Below, piece by piece: positions 32,638 through 44,699 of a DNA stretch of 64,000 nucleotides (positions are counted from its first letter, which is position 1; each line of letters starts with the position of its first letter). Below the pieces are notes generated by a model. The model had not been told where the DNA came from, ran no database searches, and worked only from the letters and a program-made list of their open reading frames with translations. This DNA is from Sodiomyces alkalinus F11 (taxonomy: Eukaryota; Ascomycota; Sordariomycetes; Glomerellales; Plectosphaerellaceae). The position numbers and the translations under genes are program-made. The DNA lies in NCBI RefSeq assembly GCF_003711515.1, contig NW_021167082.1:2225691-2289690 (forward strand). Reading direction: 5' to 3'.

Positions 32638-32925
32638 TCCCCCCTTTCCTAGTCTTATATAGTAGGTACTACTAGTATAGCCGCTTCGCCGCCGCTATAG
32701 CCTTATCACGGCGTCTCTCTGCTTCCTAGAACTCGTCCTATCAGTTCCGGGACTTCCTGGATATATATTTACAGTAAAGGCGCCTCGCTTCCTAGGTAAA
32801 AGCGGTAAGCTCCGCGTTCTACTAAGGGGTAGGTAGGAGTCTAGAGGTACCCCCGTAGCGATACAGTATAGCCGTATCGACTAGGGTTATACGGTCCCTA
32901 ATTAGGTTATTTATTCCTAAGTTAG

Positions 32926-33288
32926 TATTATAACCGCGCAGATACAGTGTTAGAGTGGTTCGGTAGACGGTTATATAACCCCCCTTTCAAGGCCGCTGGA
33001 TCCACTGCCTATATATATATTAAGGACAGGCTCAGGACATCCCTATCGAGGGACTATCATTCAATTATTATCCTCTTTTACGATTACTTATTCTACAATT
33101 CAGGTATCGTTCTAGTTTAACTTACGTTACCCTGATTAGAATAGTGATTACCGATCTACTTCTTCACTAAAGGTTATAGCGGTATTAGTTATATTTTAGT
33201 TATATATCATGGTTTTACTAGACTAACCTCTTTATCTGATCTTTATCTTAACGATCTAGTGCTACTACGTCTTTATCTAGTTATAATA
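32926..33288 (+). repeat. 5' LTR of G1 (363 bp)
   Basis: Begins TATTATAACCGCG (probably from TG) and ends TTATAATA. It matches 46701-47063 over the full length, differing mostly by C/T and G/A changes. The bases after it, TAGTACTCGGAGG, could be a primer-binding site that began TGG. Confidence 0.9.
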
Positions 33289-33399
33289 TAGTACTCGGAG
33301 GCGGATTTATTCGGCGTCCCTAAAGTGTTCTAACCCTGATTAGAGTAACGGAGGCGCTTAAGGGAGGTTCCGGCCCTCCTAAACGGACTAACGTTAATA

Positions 33400-36300
33400 A
33401 CCCTAGAAGGATATAAAGATAATAACCGAGGAAGGATTTAACGCTTTAAGACTAAGGGAAGATTTACCCTAATAGATTTAGAAAAAGAAACGACTATATA
33501 GGTAAGATAAGAAGCACCTTTAGTACTTTTAATTATAAGACCCGCCGCCGCGGAGGTAGTAACTATAGGAACGGAAAAAACCGATTAGATCGCGATAGAG
33601 TTCGTTTCCGGATATAGAATAGACTTAATAGGGGGCCCGTAAGCCCTACCAATAATTAAGATAGACTCTTGTATAATAGCGAGGAAAAGATAAGACCGTC
33701 GAGAGCAGCTTACCCGGATTAGGGTAATTAACCCCTAGTAAACCTAATATAAAGCTAATACCGAGCGTAGGAGCGAAATAACGATACCTTATATAAGGAC
33801 CCGATAATCTAGGAAAGACCTTTATAGACCCCGTAAGCAGGTTATAATGCTTTTTCGTAAGACTTAGCGCGTAATATTACTAATATTAATATCCGTCAGT
33901 ATAGCCCCTTTACTAATAGGTAATCTCCTAATTATAAGGGGCCTTTTCCTTTAAGGTAAGTTAGAAAAGCTAGACCCTAAAGATAAATATCACGGAGCGA
34001 AATCTAGGACCGTTACCACCCTCTTATTAAAGACTTTATTACTCTTATGAAGGTAAGATAATATATACACTAACCTAGCTAATATCTAGAATACTTATAG
34101 GATCTTCTCGCTAGACGATTAGTTTAAAAAACCTTTCCCTAAACGCCCTAACCTATTATTATTATTCGCCTACCCTCTTATACTTATACCTAAAATACTA
34201 TAGATACTTAGACTTAGTATCGCGAGCCTAACCCCGTTATCGTTATTAGCGACTCCGATAATAAGGCTCCCTCGCCGGCTATTCCCCCTATTCTTACGCC
34301 CGCCACTTCTACTACCCCTAATTAGGGGAACCACGATATCGGGGCTATAGCATTACCTCCGCCCGCTCCTAGGCCGATTACTATATCTACCGCGGCTCCA
34401 ACCGCTATTTCGATAACTACCCCTAATACAACCCCTACCTACCCTATCTTTACTGCCTAGCCTACCCCTAAACGTTAATAGCCCCCTACTACCGCTAAAG
34501 ACCTAATGAAACTACTATAAGCCCTAATAAGCCGTAATCGAGAAACTATTATCGTAGAGGTTATTAAAGCACTGCCCCCTACTATTACTATATCGAGAGT
34601 ACCCCTAAATCCCCTTATTACTAGAGCTCCCCGCTTTAGTAGTAAGTCCCTCTCTATATTCCTTTAGTAGTACAATATTATACTAAACTTAACCGTCTTA
34701 GTAAAGCCGATAAGATCACCTACGTTAACCTATACACGGACACGGCTATTCGTCCTGCTATCGAACGCCTAGTTAGAGAGGTTTAAGCCGTTAAAGGTAG
34801 TTAGTCTAATCTAGTTAAGAAGCTTATTAAAGAGTACTCTTATCTAGATCCTGACTACTAACTTAACTTCTTTTATAAGGTTTATTAGCTTCGGGTAAAA
34901 TATAAAACGTATAAGATTAATAGCGTTCGTTAGGTCAGGGACTTATTATAGTTAATTACTGTCTAGAAGGCTAAGGCAGAGCGGGTCTAAGGTACTTTTA
35001 TTAAGGACTCTAAGCTTTACGGTATCGTCCTTACTATTCTATATAAGGATATCTATATATTTATCGCCAATAAGCTTAAGATCCGAGGCACTAACTTAAG
35101 AAAGATAGTTAAGAGCTATAGGCTATTTTCGGACCTACTACGCGAGTAGTCTACGGATATCTAGAAAGTAGAGGGTAAGCCTATAGATAGGGACGCTATA
35201 CTAGGTATAGCTAAATCTAATCAGCCTAATAGTACCGCTTTCTAGCCTATAATCTTAAGGCGGCCTATTATAGTCTAGGAGTCTATAGCTTCTTAATCGG
35301 ATATAGATAAGCTTACCGACCTCCTCGAGAAATATACTATTTCCTTTATCTATAATAAAGCTACAGGCGTTAAGGGTATTACTACCTAAGTGCTCGCACT
35401 ATCTAAGAAGATAGGTACGGAAAAGGTCTAAGCCCTCCTCGCTATAAAGTCTAAGCTAAAGAACGCCTTTTATACTGTCCTTAAGCACGCCCCTTAGCCT
35501 ACGATAACTACTTTAGTATACTTCGCTACCCCTAATTAGGCTGATGGTACCGCTTACTAGCCTAATAACGCTTAGTATACCGAGGAGACCTACTATGGAG
35601 GACCCCGCCCTAGATATAATAACCGATATAACGATAACCGCCCGACCTAATACCACGATAACCGCCTAGGATAGCAAAGAGGTGCCTAGAATAACGGCTA
35701 GTCCCTACCAGCTCGCTACTACTATTATGGCTAAGAAGGGTATCATAGAGATAACTACCCTATCCTAATCCACGATAGCGCCTATAACCTAGTTAAATAG
35801 GAGTTCCCCGCGTATTTAGTTATAGATTAGACCGGTACTAAGGCAGCCTGCCTAAAGAGCGAGCTACGAGTTAACGAGTACTGGCTATACTAACGTCTGA
35901 TACTGTATTAGCTAGCCACTAAGCTTTATAGCCGATTTAAGGAGCTTATAGACCTTTATATTAAGACCTTCTAGCCCACTACCCTCGCGTATAAGACTAA
36001 TAACACTAATAGGCTTATAATTAAGTATATAGTTAAGCAGGCATAGAAGCAGTAGACTAGTTAGAGTGGTTAGGCCACCTAAGCCACTTAAGCCTTAAGG
36101 GTTACTAAGGTCACGAGATCTATTAATTTTATTACTACTAGAGTATATACTGCGTCTATATCGCGACCCACCTCAACCGAACCCTAGGACCCTTTTCGTA
36201 CTACTAGGAGCGGTAGAGTTAGTAAACCTATACCGAAAGTAGCTAGTTCCCCTAATCAGGCCGTTCAATAGACCCTATTAACTCCGGAAAGCTCCTAGAG

Positions 36301-36450
36301 AGTTATAGAGATAGTTAACGATACCGATATAGACGATGGTCTAACCCCTGATTCGATAGCCCTTATATCTAGACCCACTACTACCCCGACTACTACCCGG
36401 CCTATCTTATAAGTCTCGGCTTAGAAGGATACCCTTAATTTATTTAACTA
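33400..36450 (+). pseudogene. G1 Gag remnant
   Basis: A Pro/Thr-rich first part (34150-34500) leads into a long helical Gag core at 34660-35500, with LSKADKITYVNLYTD, then LVREVQAVKG and NFFYKVYQLRVKYKTYKI. At about 35710-35760 the frame reads YYYYGQEGYHRDNY, a CCHC knuckle (C-x2-C-x4-H-x4-C) with Cys and one His changed to Tyr. A Thr/Ser-rich segment follows up to the protease. The N-terminal limit is uncertain. Confidence 0.75.
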
Positions 36451-36733
36451 GGAGGCTATTATATAGAAGGTCCGAGAAAAGAGCCTAAAGCACCTTTTAG
36501 AGATAAAGGTTAAGGTTCCTATAGTTTACCTCCTCTCCACTAATAAAGCTATCCTCGCGGACTACGAGGAGACGCTAAGGTTAATCGGCAGCTAGGTAAA
36601 GCCTTATAAAGTTATCCGCTTAACCCCTAAAAAGGCCTTTTTCACGGACTCTTTACCCCTAGGAGCCGAATATCCTATATAGTTTACGAATACCACGACT
36701 ACTACCCTTACGCCTAATAGTGTCCTATCTATT

Positions 36734-37200
36734 ATGCCCGCCCTGATGATTAATAAACTAAAGCCTCCTACTATTTACGCTAAGTATATAACGATACGGG
36801 TTAGCCTAACTAAGCGAATAGCTAAGGCCTGCCCTATAAAGAATCGTTTTTACGTAGTTATTAATATAGGAGCCGTCTTTAACACTATCCGGCTAGATCT
36901 CGTGGAAAAGCTAGGATTACGGAGCCGTATAGGGAAAAGTAATATCGCGATTAAGGGAATTAATAACGTGGATAGGGTAAACTACGCAGGATATCTAGAA
37001 GAGCACCTCTAGGTCAGGGACTAATATAAGAAGGTCTATTTTATCGTGATCGAGGGAATAAGGCCTAGGATACTTCTTAGCCTGCCGTTCTTACTTAATA
37101 ATCACGCCTCTTTCACTTATAGGGACGGATAGATCGATATAGACTTCGCCTACGGGGATACCCGTATTATTATCCCTATTATTAGTAAAGAATAGATCGA
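36734..37200 (+). pseudogene. G1 aspartic protease remnant
   Basis: The 92-codon open frame 36734-37012 is a genuine remnant. It contains VVINIGAVFNTIRLDLVEKL, where gypsy proteases have VLxDTGAxxNxI. The DTG triad reads NIG at about 36863-36871; both changes fit RIP (TGA to TAA, ACA to ATA). The frame continues past TAG with LLSLPFLLNNHASF (family: ILGxPWLxxxxA). After it comes an acidic, then Lys/Glu-rich linker with a (GAA)n tract at 37410-37435. Confidence 0.8.
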
Positions 37201-38049
37201 TAACCGCCCTTATAGATAAAGCTAGCCTAAGTTTAAAGAGGAGGAGAAGCGTTAAGAAGAAAAGGATTTAATCGATTAGAGTATCGGATAATAGGGGGAG
37301 GATAGCGTCCCTTATAGTTCGTCCGGGGCCGTTATCTTAATATCGAGTAACGATAGGACTAGCGGTTCGCCCGACTAAGGGGCGAAAGAGAAGGAAGAGG
37401 CGAGGGAAAAGAAGGAGGAGAAGAAGAAGAAGAAGAGCGACGACGATATTTTCTTTTATTTAGATAATAAGGACGCTGCTACTTTAGTAGCCTTCCTATT
37501 TATAGAGGAGGTAAAGCCCCTAACGAAGAGAATTTATATAGCCTTAAGGGCGATACCACAAAATTAGGGCTAAGGATATAAGAGGTGTGTCGTGGAGGCT
37601 CCCTATATAATAACTACGACTATATAATAATAACTAATTTATACTAACCACTTATCTTTTTCGACTTTTCCACACCACTATTAGCCTGATTACCCTAATA
37701 GCCTCTTAGTCTTATATTTTCGAAAGGACCGGACGATATAGGATAATTCCTAGATAAGAGCGCTCGAGGCTGTAAAGAAAGAGGAGGATAGTATTACTAG
37801 TATAGCCGCAGTTACGAAGAGGAGGCTATAGTAGCCGAAAAGGAGGAAGTCCTAGGATCTTATTAAAGAAGTATACTATCCCCCTAATCCCGAAGGCGTC
37901 TTTACTATATAGCAGCCTAAGGCTCTTAAGGTTTACCCTCTTAACGATATCCTGTCCGATAAAAGTATCCCTAATAAAGACCCCTACTAGAAGAAGAATA
38001 TCCTCGTAGAAATTAAAGAGGAAGACTAGGAGCTAGAAGATACGCGGTT

Positions 38050-39100
38050 CGTTAGCCTAATTATACCGAAGTTTTCTAAAATGATACCCCGTTCGCGCCT
38101 TATACCCGAAAGACTTAACGCTATCCTAAAGACTATCGACTACTTAACCCCTAAGGAAAAGTAGCTCCTGATAAAAGTCCCCCTAGACCGCGAGGTAGCT
38201 ATTATATAGTATTAGACTAAGTACGGCCGCTTTAACGAATAAGTGGCCCTTTTATAGAAGATTCGGGCGGTCCCTTATAAGGCGTAGTAGGCGAAGGGGA
38301 TCCTTATTCCTAAGGCTCTAGAGTCTATAATCGTGTAGATAATAAAGGACCGCCTTAAGAAAGGTATAATCGAGGAGAGCTATATAGCCTACCGTAACCC
38401 CTAATTCCTAGTTAAGAAGAAGAACGGTAATATACGACTTATTAACTCGGCCACTAAGATTAACGTAATAAGCCTTTAAGATACCTTTATACCGCTAGGG
38501 GCCGACGAGTTCTCCGAGGACTTCACTATATATAAGCTTATATCCCTTTTAGACCTTTTCTCCGGCTACGATTAGGTTACCCTTAATAAGGAGTCTTAAG
38601 ATCTAACTACCTTTACGACTATTATTAGACTCTTTAGGATATATACCCTTCCTTAGGAGGCTACTAATTTAGTGGCCTAGTTTATATGTATTATAACCCG
38701 TATCCTTTACGACTTTATTCCCTAATACTATAAACCCTTTATTAACGATATTATAGTAAAAGGACTAATAACCACCTATAAGGATACCCTAATTAGGCCT
38801 AGAATCCGCTATTTTATAGCCGAGTATATCGCTAATATCGATAAAGTGCTTCTTCATGTGGAGCTAGCTAGAGGTATTATTGTAGGTATTAAAAGCTAGT
38901 AGTATTAAAAAGCAGCCACCATTATAGGCTACGTCTACAGTACTAATAGTTATTCCCCTAAGCAGGCTAAGATCGTAAAGGTCTAAGAGTAGGAAAGGTA
39001 TAGTACGGTCTCTAACGTTCGTTTATTCCTCGGTCTTATCACCTTTTACCGAGTCTGGATTTATAAGTTTACTAGTATCGCTAGACCCCTAACCGACCTG
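38050..39100 (+). pseudogene. G1 reverse transcriptase remnant
   Basis: Decoded blocks: IIKDRLKKGIIEES, NPQFLVKKKNGNIRLINSA, KLISLLDLFSGYDQVTL (family: FSxLDLxSGYxQI), TLPQEATNLVAQF (family: LPFGLxNAPxxFQ), PFINDIIVKG (family: xxYxDDIxV) and the connection FLGLITFYRVWI (family: FLGLxNYYRRFI). The YxDD position reads INDI, one Asp lost. This is the polymerase of a gypsy element; the motif spellings resemble a lineage other than gypsy D. Confidence 0.9.
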
Positions 39101-39620
39101 CTAAGGGAAAACCACTGCCTTTAAGTAGGGGGAGCCTTAATAACACGCTATAAACGCCCTTAAACAAGCCCTTACTGCTACCCCTATCCTGATTACTATC
39201 TAGTACGAGGAAGAAGTAGGAGTTATCTATATTATCGTTAACGCTAGCACGGATAGATAGGGGGGAATCCTCGGTTAGTACGTTAAGGATAAAAAAGCTA
39301 TAGCACGGTATAAAAGCAGTCATTAGTCCCCTATAAAGAGGGTCTATAATACTTGTAAGCTAGAGCTAAGGGGAGTCCCAGAGACCTTTTAGCGCCTATA
39401 TAACTATCTTTATAGGGTTTACTTTATCCTTAAGACAGATACCTAAGTCCTCCTATTATAGTTAAAAGGATCTACTATTAACCTCCTTAATACCCTAATT
39501 ACCTGATAGCTTGCCTGGATCCAGCTCTTCGACTTCGACATTAAGTATATTAAAGGATCTAAGAATACTGTAGCCGATAGACTCTCCCGGATACCCGGAA
39601 TACCCTTTAATTAGACTAAC
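39100..39620 (+). pseudogene. G1 RNase H remnant
   Basis: Starts near ARPLTDLLR and continues with ITIQYEEEVGVIYIIVNAS (family: LxTDAS), GGILGQYV, YNTCKLELRG (family: YxxxExELLA) and IQLFDFDIKYIKGSKNTVAD followed by RLSR. The last block (xxxYxxGxxNxxADxLSR) is diagnostic. The minus open frame 39081-39323 is its shadow. Confidence 0.85.
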
Positions 39621-41307
39621 GATTATACCGAGGAAGACCTAAACGACTTTATAGATACTAGAATCTTCCTTATAGAAGGCGAGAAGTAGTTCGATAACCC
39701 TGCCCTAGCTAATAATATCCTCGATAAGGACCTTACTTAGAGTTAGTTTTCCCGATAAGTAGCTATCTTTTTAATAACCTTTCGCGTGCCTAAAGGAATA
39801 GATCCTAAGGAAGCCCGTAGAGTTAAAGATAGGGCTACCCGTGTATTCCTTAATCATAGACTATTATAGACCCGAGTAACTAAGGCCGATTTAACCCCTA
39901 AACGCTAAATAGACAAGAAGGATAGCCAGGTTAACCTAATTAGGAGAGCCTACGATAAATCCGGATACCGAGGAAGGTAAGGGACTTATTATCGCCTCGC
40001 CGCTAACTACTTCTAGGATAGTATCTATAAAAGCGTTTAGAGGTTTATCGAGTCCTATTTCGAATACAAGGCCCGCCGTAGCCGTTTTTAGGAGGATCCC
40101 CTAATCTTAATAAGCCTGCCCGAAACGGCCCTCCCTTTTACCTAGGTTAGCCTAGACGTTCAGTATCTTTAAGGGCAGTATCTTATAGAGGCTTATTATA
40201 TTTTTATAGGTTAGGTTAAGGCTTAACTACTAAAGAAGAATATATCTAAGGCTATTACCTTATTTCTATAGGAAGATATAATCTATAAGTATAGGCTTTA
40301 TATAATCCTCCTTATAGATAAAGGTCCCGAGAATAAAGGTTATATAATTAAGCTAAACCGTCGCTATAGGATTACTCGAAAGCTCGCCTTAGCCTACTAC
40401 CCCTACGCTAATAGCCTTAACGAGGTTAGATATAAGGCTATTACCTATACTCTATCTATCTAGTCAAAGCTTTACCCTAAAGCCCTTTATAAGATTCTCC
40501 CGATAGTCCTCTTCACTAACCGTATAACGGTAAGAGCTTCCACTAGCCGTACCCCTTTCTTCCTTCTACACGGCTATAAGGCTATTACCCCGATTAAGAT
40601 AACCTACCTAACCTAGAGAGTACTAGACTAAGGCCGTGTTAAATCCCCTAAGAATAAGATAATACTTCGGTTAAGGGCTTTTGCCTAGCTTAATACCAAC
40701 TAATATACTACTATTACTATAATTACTAAATGACAGAGGCGACGGATAGCCTATATTAACGCTAGCCGTGCCCGGGTACTCCGTCAATAAAGGCTATAGG
40801 TCAAGGAACTAATACTAGTTCACGATACTAAGAAAGCTATTGATATAAGCCGTAAAGCTAAGCTTAATTACCGATAAAACGGCCTATATCGTATCCGGAA
40901 GACTAATCACGATAATAAGTCCTTTATCCTTAAGACTCTAGCTAGGGAAGAACTAAAAGGGATTACTTTTACCGCTAACCGTCTAAAGAAGTTTATATAA
41001 AATAACGATAGGTATTAGGAGCCTAAGGACTAGACTATACTTAAACGAGACTATAACGAGGAGCTTAAGATTATGTACCCTGTTTAAGGAGCGCTTATTA
41101 CCGAAGAAGTTACTAAAGCACCCCTTTTACCTAGTAAGGACCATAAGGAAGATACTAGGGCCGAGGATAATATTAGTTCCCCTAATTATACTATTAACGG
41201 TCTTCTACGCCGCTCCGAGAAACTAAGAGAGTTATTAGAGGAGTATTATAAAAAGCTAGAGGAAGAGTTAAAAAAGGTAAGGGAGTCTAGTACCGTTACA
41301 GTGTAGA
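39620..41307 (+). pseudogene. G1 integrase and C-terminal tail remnant
   Basis: An H2C2-type region precedes the core (39990-40090: RLAANYFQDSIYKSVQRFIE). The core has QVSLDVQYL near 40150 and YRLYIILLIDKGPENKGYI near 40300 (family: xxxxxDNGxE...). YKAITYTL and LFTNRITVR follow, then a LVHDTKKAID and GLYRIRK-like C-terminal domain near 40800-40900. The final 80 residues (41060-41300) are Lys/Glu-rich and probably coiled-coil (LLEEYYKKLEEELKKVRE). The same tail in G2 is still open (60721-60960). Confidence 0.8.
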
Positions 41308-41309
41308 TT

Positions 41310-42720
41310 CTATAGCGCCTAGATTTTAACCCGAGTAAGTACGAGGATTATACTAGCGAGCTGTATTTTATTCCTTATTATCACTTTCCCTGATTTCCTT
41401 TATTTTTAAAGTCTATACTCGCTAGGAGGCTAGCGTATAATCTTAGGGCTAAGGGTAAATAGAGCTAAGTCTCTTATCCACCCAGAGTCGCGATATACGC
41501 TAGTATAAAGGGCGTAAACCTATAAATAATCTTCCTAACTACTACTCTAGTCTATTTCTTTTTTAAACTTTTCCCTTTATTACCCTAATTAGAAGCACTA
41601 TAAATATATCCAGACTTATTTCCCCGACTAGAAGGCTTTTCCCTATATTTATCGTTTATTATATTTATAAGCGAGCCTAACTACGTAGACGTTATAGAGA
41701 TATACCACTATATATACTCTTTTCCGTAATAAATATAGGTTTCTTTTAATATAATTCTGAATTCTTTACTTCTATTCCTATAATTACCGTATAATTTATC
41801 GGACCTAAGCTAAATTATACCTGGTTTATTATAAGCTACTTATTCTATGGAGGGGAGTTATAATCGGGAATAACTAGTATAGGGACGGTTACTAAGGGTA
41901 TAATATAATTAAGAGAAATACCGTGAAAGGCTATAAGCCGTAAACAGTAAATCCCTCCTTTACTAACCCTAGTATTAGTAACTTATTAAGTTATTACGTT
42001 AATCTTAAAGGCCGATTTTAGAAGTATAAAAGCCCTCCCCTGTCCACTACTTAAAGCCCCTTTTCCTAATCTCTATTACTAATCGCTCTCCCTATTACTA
42101 ATATTATACCCCTATTCCCCTAACTATACCTATATATATTACCTTTAAACCTATTATACGTAAGTTCCTCGTCCGAAAAGAAAAGACTAATACTATACCT
42201 ATCACTCGAAGAGTAAGTTTAAGACACTAAGTTAACGGCGTTAAGAGCCCCGCTAGAAAAACCCCCGAAAACAAAAAACCTAATATCACGACGACGACGG
42301 CGATAATAATAATAAAAACCGGAAAATCCGGGGATTCCTTAGTTTTATTAGCCTAATTAAGCGACTACCGGCCGCTATCTATAAATCTTATTCTTCTTAT
42401 AAGGGCTTTATCGGTAGATAGGCCCGTGGAGTCTACTCGTGTAGAGTAAAAAACGGATTATTATAAAGGAAAGAAAAAGAGAAGAAGATAAGCCACGAAA
42501 AAGACCTCCTTTTATACCTTTTTCCCCTAATTAGACTTATTATATAGTTCTCCTAAAAAGAGTAATATCCTAAGTATTAGGAAACGTCGCGTTATAGAAA
42601 TCCCGTTTATCTATTAGAGTTATATTATTTAGATCATTAATTATCTAATTCCCTTCCCTATAAGCCACCTAGTAAACTATACATCTATCCTTATCCCTTA
42701 TTCCCCTAATTACACAGCAC
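41310..42720. other. non-coding or unread stretch downstream of G1 pol
   Basis: No coding frame of quality was found on either strand. It contains A/T-rich sequence and a CGACGACGACGGCGATAATAA repeat-like patch near 42285-42305. The matching region of G2 is about 59290-60700, so it belongs to the element. Confidence 0.5.
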
Positions 42721-42724
42721 CTTA

Positions 42725-43755
42725 TTAAGTAAATAACTTAGTTTCTAGGTCAGGGTCGCTTTTATAGTCACCTTTTTAAGGCCCGTACTTCTTAGAAACC
42801 CGGCGCTAGACCTAAGCCCCCTTAGGAAGCGGAATAGTCTAGTAGATAACTATTTCCTCCCGGTTAGGCACCTTCTTAGCCTTACGGATAATATTATAAT
42901 ACCTATCTACCTCCTTCCTATACCGAGCTAAAAGTATTAGGATAAGACTAAGTAAGCTATTATAAGCCTTAGAGGTCTTACCGCTATAGGCCTAGCGTAT
43001 CTAGTAAGTAATCTTATAGCTTATAGCGGTTATATTGACTAAGAAGAAGCCGGTCTAAGGGGAGTGAATCGGGTATCGTTTATCGTTATAAAAAGACTAC
43101 GGCAGTACTAAGTTATCCTTAATAAGGGGATTATAGTATTTACAGCCGGGGTAATTATTATCGGGCTAGCTAATCTTATACTTAGCCTATTAGAACTCCT
43201 TACGAAGGCCCTTATCTCGGAACGTATAATCAGACTTATAGAATAGGTAGTTAGGGTAGTCGGGAAAGCGTGGATTATACAGCAGGGAGATATACTTATA
43301 GAATAGGTACGTGATCTTATTATTCACCCGATCTATTATAGCTATCCAGCGTTCTTCGTAGCACTAGCAAAGCATCTTATTAACTATGCTATATACCTGT
43401 ATAATAAGTGCCCTAGCGGCGTAAGGCCTTATTATAATCTTTATAATATACTCTCTCTAAGGACCCGCGAGGTCCTTAACCACAATGATATAACGGCGGA
43501 ATAAGGGCGTTTTAAAGAAGTTACGTATCTCCCTAAATAAAGCCTATTCTACGTCCCGGTTAGTAATATTTAATAAGGTATCCTAAAACCGGTTCGTAAT
43601 AGTAAACCGGGTATCTAAATCTATAACTAAAGATAAAAGGTTAAGCTTAACGTACGAAACGCCGCCCTTACTAGCCACCTTAAACTAACCGATATAAGTA
43701 TTAACCTTAGTATCGAAGTCAGTATACCCTAATTAGGGTAACCACGAGAAATATG
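42725..43755 (-). pseudogene. antisense ORF in the 3' region of G1, function unknown
   Basis: On the minus strand, opposite to pol, a frame ends with SDPDLETKLFT and a stop at 42725-42727. Reading with Gln at TAG/TAA, it contains LLARYRKEVDRYYNIIRKA, RVSKKYGP and, further upstream, NRVTKSYTYSISISPC-like poorer sequence. The G2 copy (58250-59280) is clearer and gives roughly 330 residues in two frames. The protein is not recognised. Its conservation in both copies shows it is a native part of this family. Confidence 0.55.
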
Positions 43756-43759
43756 GAAG

Positions 43760-44690
43760 GAAAACTTATAGTTATATCTATAGGCGTTACCTAAACGTTA
43801 TACTTATTAGGAGTACCTCTTATTAGACACGTCTTAGACTAAAACCACGGAATAGGCTTAACGGACTCCTATCTACTAACGGCCTTCTTACGTTTATACG
43901 GTTCCGCTTCGTTTAATACCCTAATTATATACTTAAAAGCTATAGTATATATTTAAAAAGTTAGGAAGTTATTATAGTAATAGTGCTATCGGTACAAATA
44001 ACTATAGGAGTGGTAATATTACTTAAAAGAAGAGGGACGAAGAGCCGGGGATCCTGCGACTTTTATATTTAAGAGACTAATAAGCAGAGACATTAACTAA
44101 GTAGATTATAGCGTTTATAAGTTAAGGGAGGCGTCTCTAATAAAGTAGTCACGAGTATTCGACCTGTCTTTATAGCTATTTATAGCTACCTCTTTTTATT
44201 TTCCTTTATTACAGAATCACGACTCCGCCTACTACTTTATAATAAACGATAAGCCTTATCCGATATTGACTAGCTAATCATAGTAAGCGCCGAAGCTAGT
44301 TACCTAATTATAGTAGGCGTTTTTAATATCGATTTCCTAATTTAGCACCTTCTTTCCGATTTATAAAGGCTATCTTAATCACGACTTAGGAAATAACCTC
44401 CTTTAACGACTAAAAGACTAATCGAGCTATAGTTATAAATTAAGGACTCCTGCTTAAAAGGAAGAGCCTTTAGAAAAGGTCCTTGGAGGATAAATAGAAC
44501 CCTCCTCGGCCTTAATCCTAATCTCCCCCCTTCGATATTTCCTTATAGACTTAGGCTTACCTATTCTTCCCTATTATATTTTACCCCTTTTCCGCTATTT
44601 CGACCTCCTTATTCCCCCCCCCCCGAATATCTTTTCTTCTTTTCTCTTTTTTTTTATAAGAGATTATTACTAAAACCCCTAATTAGGGAA
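43760..44690. other. spacer between antisense and Ulp1-like ORFs of G1
   Basis: Nothing codable was read. It includes a direct repeat of TAGCTAATCATAGTAAGCG near 44270-44310 and a run of C at about 44617-44628. Confidence 0.5.
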
Positions 44691-44699
44691 ATATAAGTA

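Larger units (their letters stand above)
32573..32646 (-). ncRNA. tRNA-like head of the SINE (anticodon arm missing)
   Basis: The 74 bases fold in part like a tRNA. Acceptor-like ends AAGGGGG and TCCCCTT pair (one G-T). A T arm GTGGG-TTCGAAT-CCTAC is complete. A D arm with GGTGGTAGA is present. The segment TGGTGGCCGCGTAAGGCC between them resembles the long variable arm of a class II (Leu-type) tRNA rather than an anticodon stem, so the anticodon arm appears deleted. It is therefore a tRNA-derived promoter head, not a working tRNA. The Leu origin is an inference. Confidence 0.65.
32138..32647 (-). mobile_element. tRNA-derived SINE inserted in LINE K RT region
   Basis: On the minus strand this unit starts at 32647 with a tRNA-like head and ends in a 17-base poly(A) (T run 32138-32154 on the plus strand). 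It is flanked by a 9-base duplication CCTAGTCTT (32131-32139 and 32648-32656), and the LINE K coding resumes on both sides. The head has Pol III A and B boxes. The last 45 bases before the poly(A) resemble the 3' end of LINE L. A 35-base assembly gap (32389-32423) lies in the body. The total of about 510 bases fits a SINE. The minus open frame 32364-32597 crosses the gap and is not a gene. Confidence 0.85.
29900..32925 (-). pseudogene. LINE K linker, reverse transcriptase and C-terminal domain
   Basis: The linker (32925-32657) decodes to AELTAFTQEARR and RDKAIAAAKRLYQQY, the basic helix preceding RT in Tad1-like LINEs. The SINE then interrupts. RT follows: YYPKRCYYIIIVVLKKEGQP (31760-31690), RPISLLNIISKVLKGILANR (31660-31600), GGVLQGFPISPILFILYIS (31285-31225; family: QGSPLSPILFLxYN) and GFTNNTNIIAFS (31180-31145; family: GFVDDTNxLA). 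Both polymerase Asp residues read Asn. The C-terminal Cys/His region (30300-29950) keeps GAPTVTG...W..LYNILDYN.GAVAKWFL, as in Tad1 proteins. Confidence 0.85.

Noticed and set aside
32573..32646. A functional nuclear tRNA gene
   Set aside because: The anticodon arm is missing, and the element has a poly(A) tail and target duplication, so a SINE head is the better reading.
39081..39323. 80-codon minus frame
   Set aside because: It is the complement of G1 RNase H.
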